A DNA stretch of 64,000 nucleotides from Ottowia thiooxydans DSM 14619 (GTDB lineage Bacteria; Pseudomonadota; Gammaproteobacteria; Burkholderiales; Burkholderiaceae_C), in assembly GCF_000422885.1 (NCBI RefSeq), contig NZ_AUGX01000013.1:124001-188000 (forward strand), given 5' to 3'. The number at the start of each line of letters is the position of its first letter. Position 1 is the first letter of the stretch. The notes below the pieces were generated by a model. It saw only the letters and a list, made by a program, of their open reading frames with translations, did not search any database and was not told where the DNA came from. Below, piece by piece: positions 57,162 through 64,000 of this stretch. The translations under genes were made by a program, and so were the position numbers.

Positions 57162-57815
57162 CTAGCCGCTGGCAGACCGGTTTGCGATCGCCTTCTTCAA
57201 TGCGGTGATCGAGGACTCGTGGTATTTGCGGATAGCGCTGACCGCTGCGTCGGTTGATCCCGCAACAACCGCATCGACCACGGCTTCCAATTCGGACACG
57301 ATTGACGATGCTCGGCCCGGCATCATGATGGCCTGGAACCATACCCTGACCAGTTGCGAATTGAGCATGCTGAGTACACGCGTACCTGTACTGTGCTCCG
57401 AGATCTGCCACATCTGCTCTCGGACCGCGCGCGAGGCGCGGCCTACCGCTAAGGCATCGTCATGCGACAAAGCAACGCGCATATGCTGCGCGAGTGCCTT
57501 GAGGGTTACGCGATGTGCGGCAGTCATCTTTTCCACCGTGAATGGCACCATCATGGCTTCCAGAGCGCCACGGACCTGAAATATCTCGATCGCCTCAGCT
57601 TCCGTGATGCGTCGAACGTGTGTGCCTTTAAACGGCTCACTGACCACCAGGCCGTCTTGTTCTAGGCGTGCCAGCGCCTTGCGGATGTTGGCGCGGTTGG
57701 TGCCTAGTCGCAGTGCGTAGTCCGCTTCAACGAGGCGCTCATTGGGCATGACCTCCCCTCTCAAGATCATGCTTTTCAGCAGACCGTACTCGTCGGGTGT
57801 TTTCTTGGTGGCCAT
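57162..57815 (-). CDS. GntR-family transcriptional regulator (FCD type)
   Basis: A 217-residue regulator. The N-terminal winged helix (about 8-75) has YGLLKSMILRGEVMPNERL and RANIRKALARLEQDGLVV; the C-terminal FCD ligand domain has IFQVRGALEAM and helices with an AHRVTLKALAQHM stretch. The ATG at 57815 is preceded by AGAAG and is preferred to the longer frame at 57866. It is divergent from the Bug-CoA-transferase operon and likely its repressor. Confidence 0.92.
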   Translation of the reverse strand: MATKKTPDEYGLLKSMILRGEVMPNERLVEADYALRLGTNRANIRKALARLEQDGLVVSEPFKGTHVRRITEAEAIEIFQVRGALEAMMVPFTVEKMTAAHRVTLKALAQHMRVALSHDDALAVGRASRAVREQMWQISEHSTGTRVLSMLNSQLVRVWFQAIMMPGRASSIVSELEAVVDAVVAGSTDAAVSAIRKYHESSITALKKAIANRSASG

Positions 57816-57900
57816 AGCTTCTCGTGTACTGCGGTGGTTCTTGGTAGTGATCAAAGCGATTCTCAACGATCTTGGGAAAGATATAGCCTCCTAAATAGAA

Positions 57901-57940
57901 AACCAAATTGTTGACAATCTGGTTAACCATGCGGCATACT
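57901..57940 (+). promoter_or_regulatory. Promoter with overlapping GntR-type operator
   Basis: A -35 box TTGACA at 57911-57916 and a -10 box CATACT at 57935-57940 (18-bp spacer) point toward the Bug gene. The -35 lies inside a near-perfect 22-bp palindrome (57902-57923, ACCAAATTGT and ACAATCTGGT arms) whose core is TTGT-TG-ACAA, the type bound by FCD-GntR regulators. A protein bound there would block RNA polymerase. Assignment to the adjacent GntR is inferred. Confidence 0.6.
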
Positions 57941-57991
57941 TGCGTCCATCCCTGGCACTCGACAGGTTTTTCGCAGATTGGAGACAAACGG

Positions 57992-58969
57992 ATGAAACGA
58001 ACAGACTGGAGATTTGACCTTCGCAGTGTGCTTTGCGCTCTGTCACTCGGTGCGGCGGCTTTGGCAGCCAATGCCGCGGATTGGCCTAGCCGCCCTATCA
58101 AACTGGTGGTGCCATCAGCGCCCGGTGGAGGAGCAGACACATTAGCGAGGCTCTACGTCAATCAGATCCAGGGGGACCTGACTCAGCCCATCGTGATGGA
58201 CTACAAGCCCGGGGCTGGGGGAGTGTTGGCTGCGCAAAGCGTCAAAAGCACGGTACCGGACGGGCACACGCTTTTCATCACCAATACGTCGATCCTGGGG
58301 GCTAACCTGTTTCTCTACAAGTCTCTGACATACGACCCGGTGGCCGATTTCACGCACATCGGCATGATCGCGGCGTCCGGATCCGTTGCACTGGTTTCGG
58401 CTAAAAGTTCGATGAAAAGCCTTCCCGCACTGATTGCCCATGCACGCGAGAACCCAGGCAAGGTCTCGTTCGGTTACTACGCATCGTCATCAAGGATTCC
58501 GGCTGAGGTCCTCAAGGCGCGCGCGGGGGTTGATATTCTGGGTGTCCCCTACAAGAACATCACGCAGATCACCACTGATCTGATGGGTGGTCAGATTAGT
58601 TTTGCATTTCTTGATTACGGTAGCGCTGCTGCGGCCATTGGCGCGTCCACGCTAGTGCCCATTGCCGACACTGGCACGCGGCCATTTCCGCTGTGGCCAG
58701 ATGTCCCGACGCTATCCAGCATGTATGACGGCCTAGTGTTCGGGGGCTTCTACGGCCTGTCCGCCCCAAAGGGTACGCCGAAAGCCGTGGTTGACCAGTT
58801 GGCGAAATCGATCGCCAAGGCCCAGGCGCAGCCAGCCTTTCGCGCTCAGATGCAGAAGCTGGGCTACCTGCCAGTGAACATGACACCTCAGCAATTCACG
58901 GACGCCGTCAAGGCTTTGCCTGAGCGCTGGGGTCCTTGGATGAAGGCGGCAGGCATCGAACCGCAGTAA
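57992..58969 (+). CDS. Bug-family TTT periplasmic substrate-binding protein
   Basis: Third orphan Bug receptor of the window, 325 residues. GGAGA precedes the ATG at 57992; a signal peptide (LCALSLGAAALAANA|AD) follows. Motifs: RPIKLVVPSAPGGGADTLAR, DYKPGAGGVLAAQ, VPDGHTLF and the C-terminal WPDVPTLSS. It leads an operon with a CoA-transferase, a lyase, a lactonase and an aldolase, so its ligand is probably a carboxylic acid used by them. Confidence 0.93.
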   Translation: MKRTDWRFDLRSVLCALSLGAAALAANAADWPSRPIKLVVPSAPGGGADTLARLYVNQIQGDLTQPIVMDYKPGAGGVLAAQSVKSTVPDGHTLFITNTSILGANLFLYKSLTYDPVADFTHIGMIAASGSVALVSAKSSMKSLPALIAHARENPGKVSFGYYASSSRIPAEVLKARAGVDILGVPYKNITQITTDLMGGQISFAFLDYGSAAAAIGASTLVPIADTGTRPFPLWPDVPTLSSMYDGLVFGGFYGLSAPKGTPKAVVDQLAKSIAKAQAQPAFRAQMQKLGYLPVNMTPQQFTDAVKALPERWGPWMKAAGIEPQ

Positions 58970-59021
58970 GCCTGACGTTTGTCTCCCACCATTTGATCGA
59001 CTCGACATCACAGAGGAAGCT

Positions 59022-60263
59022 ATGGCTATCCATCAAAAAAAATTCCAGCCTGAAGCCACTGGTGCCCTGAAGGGGGTACGGGTACTCGACCTGAGTCGGC
59101 TGGTCTCAGGAAACACCCTGACATTGGTGTTGGCCGACCTGGGGGCCGAGGTGGTGAAGATTGAATCGCCTTCGGGCGACAACCTCCGTGCGTGGATCAA
59201 AGGGGGGGTTGCCACTGATTGGAAGTCGCTAGCTCGCAACAAGAAAAGCCTGGGCATCGACATGCGTCAGCCGGCCGGGCTTGAGCTTTTCAAGCGCCTG
59301 GTTCGCGACGTGCAAGTTGTGGTGGAGAACTTCAGACCCGGGACTCTGGAAAAAATGGGGATTGGTCCTGACGTGCTTCACGAGTTGAATCCGAAACTCG
59401 TCATAGCGCGTATCAGCGGTTTCGGACAGACAGGCCCATATCGCCATCGTCCTGGATTCGGTACGCTGATTGAAGGCATGTGCGGTCTGGCTGATGCCAC
59501 CGGATTCTCGGACAGGGGGCCTGTGCTCCCTCCAGGGCCACTCGCCGATACCTGCGCGGGTTACTGCGGGGCTATTGCCACCCTGGCAGCGCTGCGCGAA
59601 GTGGAAATCAATGGCGGCAGGGGACAGGTCATTGACCAATCGTTGTTCAACCCTCTGTTCGTGGCGCTGGGCGCTCAGGCGGCCAATTACCGTGCTACCG
59701 GAAAAAAACGGCCGCGAAACAGCAACAGCAATCTCTATCAGACGGGCGATGGCAAGTATGTGACCTACACCGCGTCCATGGAGCCCATGCCTCAGCGCAT
59801 GCTGGAGGCGATCGGAAAGGGCGAATACAACCTCATTGCAGAGTACCGCGGTGTGGCAGGACGCGCCAACCATGGGGAAGAGATTCGCGGGTGGATTCAG
59901 GACTTCATGGCGGACATGACGCAAGACGAAGTGGTGGCGTATTTCGACGCGAAGGAAGTGACGGTTGCTCCGGTGTTTGACATTGGGCAAATTCTGGATG
60001 ATCCCCACTTCCAGGAGGCCGAAACGGTGGTCGAGCTGCCTGATGAAGACATGGGAATGGTGCCTATGTATGGGTTTGTCAACAAACTCAGCGGAACGCC
60101 GGCGCAATTCTTCCGTCCCGCGCCACGCATTGGTGAGCACAACGAAGAAGTCACCAGCTGGATTGCCATGTCGCCAGACGAGCGTAAGGCACTTGAAGAG
60201 GCTCGAGTCATTCACACTGGCAAGGTGGAGGCTGTGCCGGCAACTGATTTTTCCTACCAGTAA
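59022..60263 (+). CDS. CaiB/BaiF family class III CoA-transferase
   Basis: Moves CoA between carboxylic acids, typically from succinyl-CoA. 413 residues; start motif LKGVRVLDLSRLVSGN, GAEVVKIESPSGD, VENFRPGTLEKMG, and the conserved catalytic Asp at about 176 in PPGPLADTCAG. GQVIDQSLFNPLF follows. Next to an HMG-CoA-lyase-like gene, it would activate the acid for cleavage, as in known transferase/lyase pairs (for example citramalate or HMG). Confidence 0.93.
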   Translation: MAIHQKKFQPEATGALKGVRVLDLSRLVSGNTLTLVLADLGAEVVKIESPSGDNLRAWIKGGVATDWKSLARNKKSLGIDMRQPAGLELFKRLVRDVQVVVENFRPGTLEKMGIGPDVLHELNPKLVIARISGFGQTGPYRHRPGFGTLIEGMCGLADATGFSDRGPVLPPGPLADTCAGYCGAIATLAALREVEINGGRGQVIDQSLFNPLFVALGAQAANYRATGKKRPRNSNSNLYQTGDGKYVTYTASMEPMPQRMLEAIGKGEYNLIAEYRGVAGRANHGEEIRGWIQDFMADMTQDEVVAYFDAKEVTVAPVFDIGQILDDPHFQEAETVVELPDEDMGMVPMYGFVNKLSGTPAQFFRPAPRIGEHNEEVTSWIAMSPDERKALEEARVIHTGKVEAVPATDFSYQ

Positions 60264-60278
60264 AACGAGAGGCAAGCC

Positions 60279-61247
60279 ATGGCGGACTACCCAAACAGTG
60301 TGCGCATCAATGAAGATGGCCCGCGCGAAGGGTTTCAGATCGAGAGAGCAGACATCCCTTCGCAGGACAAGATTGAACTGATCGACGCGCTATCGCAGAC
60401 CGGACTGAAGTCCATTCAGGTCGCGTCGTTTGTGCACCCAAAGCGCGTACCCAGCATGGCTGACGCTGAAGCTGTCGTCGCCGGCATCAGCATGCGAGCC
60501 GATGTCGAATACACCGCGCTCTTCATGAACGAACGCGGGCTCGAGCGTGCGCTTGCTACTGGGAGGCTTTCGCCGCGAGCAAGCTTTGGATTGAGTGCCT
60601 CGCCGGCGTTCCTGGCTCGCAATGCCAACGCCAGCGTGGAGAAACAGAAGGAGAGCAAACGCGCCATGGTGCGGCTGATGCAGGAGCGCGGCATTGCTCC
60701 TGCCAATGTAGGCAACATTAGCGCGGCATTTGGATGCAACTTCCAGGGAGACATCGGCATTCCTGCATTGCTGGACACAGCCCGGGACGTTTTTGAGTTG
60801 GCGCAGGAGTTCGATGTGAAGATCGAATCGCTAGGCCTCTCAGACACCATGGCCTGGGCTACGCCGAACAAGATTCGTCACGCCCTTCATGCGTTGCGGG
60901 AGACCTACCCTGATGTAGACATCTCGCTGCACCTTCACAACACACGCGGAATGGCGGTTGCCAACGCGCTAGCCGGCCTTGAAATGGGCGTGACGGAATT
61001 CGACACGTCCATTGGTGGTCTAGGTGGATGTCCCTTTGCTGCCCATAAGGGTGCGTCGGGCAATCTCTGCACTGAAGATTTCGCGTTTATGTGCGAAGAA
61101 ATGGGGATTTCCACGGGGCTGGATCTGGACGCCCTGATTGACGCAGCTCGCTTGGCGGAGCGCATTGTTGGGCATCCTCTACCGGGCTCTGTCATGCGCG
61201 GAGGCAGCCTCTCAAGAATGCGTGTCTTGAATCAGGTCAGCGTATGA
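60279..61247 (+). CDS. HMG-CoA lyase-like protein
   Basis: DRE-TIM metallolyase family, 322 residues. The N-terminal motif is GPREGFQIE (about 14-22), where HMG-CoA lyase normally has GPRDG: Arg16 is kept, the acidic metal residue is Glu instead of Asp. Metal ligands His218 and His220 are in LHLHNTRG, and the Gly-Cys loop GGLGGCPFA (Cys251) and GNLCTED follow. It should cleave a 3-hydroxy-3-methylacyl-CoA type ester to acetyl-CoA or a ketone-type product; the substrate is not known. Confidence 0.88.
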   Translation: MADYPNSVRINEDGPREGFQIERADIPSQDKIELIDALSQTGLKSIQVASFVHPKRVPSMADAEAVVAGISMRADVEYTALFMNERGLERALATGRLSPRASFGLSASPAFLARNANASVEKQKESKRAMVRLMQERGIAPANVGNISAAFGCNFQGDIGIPALLDTARDVFELAQEFDVKIESLGLSDTMAWATPNKIRHALHALRETYPDVDISLHLHNTRGMAVANALAGLEMGVTEFDTSIGGLGGCPFAAHKGASGNLCTEDFAFMCEEMGISTGLDLDALIDAARLAERIVGHPLPGSVMRGGSLSRMRVLNQVSV

Positions 61248-62128
61248 ATGACGACAGATCCATCTTTGACGTGGAGAGCATCACCCTGGTGGCTGACGGG
61301 TTCGCCTTCGCGGAAGGCCCGCTTTGGGATCCCCAGGGTTTCTTCTATTTCGCCGATGTCCGTCGCGACGAACTGCATCGAGTGGTTCCTGGCGATGCTC
61401 CATCGTTTGTCCGGCGGACGAAAAACGGCAACGGCCTCACTTTTGATTTGACCGGAAAACTGGTCCAGTGTGAGGGCGACACGCGTCGATTGACTCGCTG
61501 GGACCCTGCAACTGATACGGAAAGTGTGGTGCTCGATCAACTCGACGGCAAGCGCTTGAATCGACCCAATGACGTCATTTGCGCGCGTGATGGAACGCTC
61601 TACTTCACTGACCCGGGCCAGCGCGTGCCGATGGAAGCACGAGACTTGGACGCGGCAGTCTGGCGAATTCGGCCTGAGGGTAGCGTGGAGTTGGTGGCCT
61701 ATTGCGAATACCCGAACGGCCTGGCGTTCTCTCCAGACGAGAGACGGCTTTATGTCGCCAACACGCGCTTCCAGCAATACATTCATGCCATTGACCTCGA
61801 CGCCTCCGGCGCGGTCGTGGGTCGACGCATCTTTGCCGACATGAGCGGCGGTTCGAGCGCGGGCGTCCCCGATGGCATCAAAGTGGACATTGCTGGCAAT
61901 GTGTACTGCACCGGGGCAGGGGGTATCTGGGTTTTTGCGCCGGATGGTACACACCTGGCAACACTCGGATTTGCAAAGCCGGCGGTCAATATGGCCTTTG
62001 GTGGAGAGGATATGAAGACCATGTTCGTCTGCGCGCACGACACGCTCTACACCGTACGGACCCGTTTCCCAGGGCTTCCAAGCGCTTGGCAGCAAGCGGC
62101 GGTGAGTGTCCCACCACTTCCTGCCTGA
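61244..62128 (+). CDS. SMP-30/gluconolactonase/LRE family protein
   Basis: Six-bladed beta-propeller lactonase, 294 residues, no signal peptide. Metal site parts: Glu in FAFAEGPLWD, Asn in LNRPNDVICA, Asn in YPNGLAFSPDERRLYVAN and Asp in GVPDGIKVD. It overlaps the lyase gene by ATGA. It probably opens a lactone or reverses lactone formation in the pathway. Confidence 0.92.
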   Translation: MNDDRSIFDVESITLVADGFAFAEGPLWDPQGFFYFADVRRDELHRVVPGDAPSFVRRTKNGNGLTFDLTGKLVQCEGDTRRLTRWDPATDTESVVLDQLDGKRLNRPNDVICARDGTLYFTDPGQRVPMEARDLDAAVWRIRPEGSVELVAYCEYPNGLAFSPDERRLYVANTRFQQYIHAIDLDASGAVVGRRIFADMSGGSSAGVPDGIKVDIAGNVYCTGAGGIWVFAPDGTHLATLGFAKPAVNMAFGGEDMKTMFVCAHDTLYTVRTRFPGLPSAWQQAAVSVPPLPA

Positions 62129-62203
62129 CGAGTTGGTGCCTCGCGTATTCGCCACCACGACTATAACTTTCATCACACACTTTTCTATCCGAAAGAACTC
62201 GTT

Positions 62204-62881
62204 ATGCAAGCAGGCTTTCAGGTCCTCAAGCGCCGTAGCGCGGTCGACCTCAAATGGGTTGAAAAATTCAAGGGCATTCCTGTGGCCAATATCAGCGATT
62301 CGATGTCACGGCTGTCGGGAGCAGGCTCAACACTTCGACCGATGCACTCCGGCGGCGTCGTCTGTGGCCCTGCGCTTACCGTCAAGACCTGTCCGGGGGA
62401 TAACCTGATGACACACATGGCGCTGAATATGGGTGTGGAAGGCGACGTGATCGTGGTTGACGCGGACGGTGCGGTTACCAATGCCATCATCGGCGAGCGC
62501 ATGCTGGCGTATTGCATTGCCAAGAAATTCGCCGGCATCATCATCAACGGCGCTATCCGCGACATGGGGTGGATCAGACAACACGACTTTCCGGTCTATG
62601 CCGTAGGAGTGACCCATCGTGGGCCTTACAAGAATGGCCCCGGCGAAATCAATGTTCCGGTCTCGCTAGGTGGCATGGTCGTCATGCCGGGCGATTTGAT
62701 CGTTGGAGACGAAGATGGGCTGGTGTGTGTTCCTCAGGCCGAAGTGGCAAGCGTGCATTCAAAAGCAGCAGCCAAGTTCAAGCACGAAACCGACACTTTC
62801 GCTGCGATTGGCATCACCGACAATAATGCAGCCAGCTATCGCGCAAAGCTGGAGAAGCTGGGGTGCTTTTTCGAAGACTGA
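62204..62881 (+). CDS. RraA-family / 4-hydroxy-4-methyl-2-oxoglutarate aldolase-like protein
   Basis: A 225-residue protein of the RraA-like fold. Active-site Arg119-Asp120 in NGAIRDMGWI and the GDNLMTHMAL loop match the divalent-metal aldolases that split 4-hydroxy-4-methyl-2-oxoglutarate or 4-carboxy-4-hydroxy-2-oxoadipate to pyruvate plus a keto acid. The RNase E inhibitor RraA shares this fold, but the operon context argues for a catabolic role. Last gene of the GntR-linked operon. Confidence 0.88.
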   Translation: MQAGFQVLKRRSAVDLKWVEKFKGIPVANISDSMSRLSGAGSTLRPMHSGGVVCGPALTVKTCPGDNLMTHMALNMGVEGDVIVVDADGAVTNAIIGERMLAYCIAKKFAGIIINGAIRDMGWIRQHDFPVYAVGVTHRGPYKNGPGEINVPVSLGGMVVMPGDLIVGDEDGLVCVPQAEVASVHSKAAAKFKHETDTFAAIGITDNNAASYRAKLEKLGCFFED

Positions 62882-63281
62882 AGCATTTTCTGTACGCAAG
62901 GAGCACGGAATGCGCAGAAGCCGCGAGAGACGGATGGATTGGCGGCTCTGAGTGGAGCCTGTGAGGAGGTGGACCCTAGGCGTCAGAATTTTGGGTTGAA
63001 ACTTACGTTCATAAGCGACGCTCAGCGATGTAGTTCTCAGTATTCGATCTTTAAAGGATCGGGAGTCTCTCGTAACCGAGTGACGTCTACGAAACAGCTA
63101 AAGGAAGGGGTTGATGGCTTGCAGGAACTTCCACATCGAGTGAGTCACCTGTATGAGCCTTGCTTCCATCGCAACATACTAAAGACCTTGACCAGGTTTT
63201 TAGAGCCACGATCATGAGGTTAGGAGTTCATAGGGAGTTAGCCGCTTCATCGCCCTCAGCCTGTAGCGCAAAATACCCCCC
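62882..63281. other. Gene-free gap before the RIO kinase gene
   Basis: About 400 bp with no credible gene. A 92-codon frame at 62939-63217 has no recognisable feature. The segment from about 62965 (GGAGGTGGACCCTAGGCG and on) has a base composition unlike its neighbours and might be a remnant of a mobile element, but no transposase or clear terminal repeat was recognised. Confidence 0.35.
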
Positions 63282-64000
63282 ATGAAAACACCACCAAGAC
63301 TGCAACCTCTGGTCGAAGAAGGCCTGATCGACACCGTGGTGCGCCAACTGATGAGCGGCAAGGAGGCCATGGTCTATGTCGTGCGCCTGGGGGACGACAC
63401 CATCTGCGCCAAGATCTACAAGGAAGCGACCCATCGCAGCTTTCGCCAGGCCGTGGACTACACCGAAAACCGCAAAGTCAAGAATTCACGATCGGCCCGC
63501 GCCATGGCCAAAGGCAGCAAGTTTGGTCGCCAGGAGCAGGAAGCAGCCTGGCAAAGCGCCGAGGTTGACGCGCTCTACCGGCTGGCCGCGGCAGGTGTGC
63601 GGGTGCCCACGCCCTACAACTTCTGCGACGGTGTTTTGCTGATGGAGTTGGTAACGGACGCGGATGGCGACGCCGCGCCGCGCCTGAATGATGTGGTGTT
63701 CACCCCTGACGAGGCGCTGCGCCACCACGCCACGCTGATCAAGGAGGTGGTGCGCATGCTGTGTGCCGGTGTGGTGCATGGCGATTTATCCGAGTTCAAC
63801 ATCCTGCTCGCCGCCGACGGCCCCGTCGTAATTGACCTGCCCCAGGCCATTGATGCCGCAGGCAATAACCACGCCCAGCGCATGCTGCTTCGCGACGTGG
63901 ACAACCTCAAGAATTTCTTCGGCCAGTTTGCCCCTGCGCTTCTGAGAACACGCTATGGCGAAGAAATCTGGAGCCTTTATCACAGCGGCATGCTGTCGGT
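63282..64000 (+). CDS. RIO1-family serine protein kinase, partial
   Basis: Starts at the ATG at 63282 and runs off the window end; 239 codons are visible. The kinase fold shows the lysine strand DTICAKIYKE, a KFGRQEQEAAWQSAE helix, the catalytic loop VVHGDLSEFNILL (Asp and Asn) and the metal motif VIDLPQA with Asp. This is the RIO-type layout lacking the usual activation loop, like the bacterial PA4780-type kinases. Role uncertain. Confidence 0.9.
   Translation, partial: MKTPPRLQPLVEEGLIDTVVRQLMSGKEAMVYVVRLGDDTICAKIYKEATHRSFRQAVDYTENRKVKNSRSARAMAKGSKFGRQEQEAAWQSAEVDALYRLAAAGVRVPTPYNFCDGVLLMELVTDADGDAAPRLNDVVFTPDEALRHHATLIKEVVRMLCAGVVHGDLSEFNILLAADGPVVIDLPQAIDAAGNNHAQRMLLRDVDNLKNFFGQFAPALLRTRYGEEIWSLYHSGMLS

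Noticed and set aside
62939-63217. 92-codon frame between the RraA-like and RIO kinase genes
   Set aside because: No similarity to any family I recognise, no ribosome site; treated as a gap, possibly with a mobile-element remnant.

Overview
The window looks like chromosomal DNA of a betaproteobacterium of the order Burkholderiales, most likely Comamonadaceae or a close relative. The evidence is family content: several orphan Bug-type tripartite-tricarboxylate (TTT) binding proteins without TctA/TctB, a single-chain indolepyruvate ferredoxin oxidoreductase, a DUF1631 protein, large surface proteins with IPTL-CTERM-like tails, and housekeeping blocks (yajC-secD-secF, LysM-dprA-smg opposite def-fmt, pgk-pyk, fba-purC). 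No rRNA, tRNA, CRISPR array or complete insertion sequence was seen. The genus is inference; no database search was possible.

Layout. 1-8.7 kb: edge of an ankyrin-like gene, a 7TMR-DISM histidine kinase divergent from an OmpR-type regulator, and a 1531-residue secreted repeat protein with a possible sigma-54 promoter and a strong hairpin upstream. 8.9-11.4 kb: a structured leader ending in an intrinsic terminator, then a two-gene unit of a small basic protein and a soluble protein that joins a Clp-type AAA+ ATPase to an FtsH-type M41 zinc peptidase. This is the most unusual coding arrangement here. 11.5-15.7 kb: Lrp/AsnC regulator divergent from indolepyruvate ferredoxin oxidoreductase. 16-19.3 kb: yajC-secD-secF. 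19.4-21.8 kb: DUF1631 gene split by an in-frame TAG. 21.9-31.8 kb: smg, dprA, LysM protein, def, a lipoprotein, fmt, azlCD, pgk and pyk.

31.8-44.9 kb is accessory DNA between pyk and fba. It holds a seven-gene minus-strand catabolic operon (class II aldolase, Bug, 2-hydroxyacid dehydrogenase, HpcH/HpaI aldolase, amidohydrolase, Bug, TauD-type dioxygenase) with a divergent LysR gene, and a second giant repeat protein (1439 residues) whose C-terminal module matches that of the first one. 44.9-47.1 kb returns to fba and purC.

47.1-62.9 kb is a second accessory stretch. The first part has an aspartate-dehydrogenase-like gene, an IclR regulator, an alpha/beta hydrolase, an amidase and a complete peptide/opine-type ABC importer. 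The second part has a divergent GntR regulator facing a Bug protein, a class III CoA-transferase, an HMG-CoA-lyase-like enzyme, an SMP-30 lactonase and an RraA/HMG-aldolase-like enzyme. Both read as regulator-plus-uptake-plus-enzymes modules for small organic acids or amides; substrates cannot be fixed from sequence. The window ends inside a RIO-type kinase gene.
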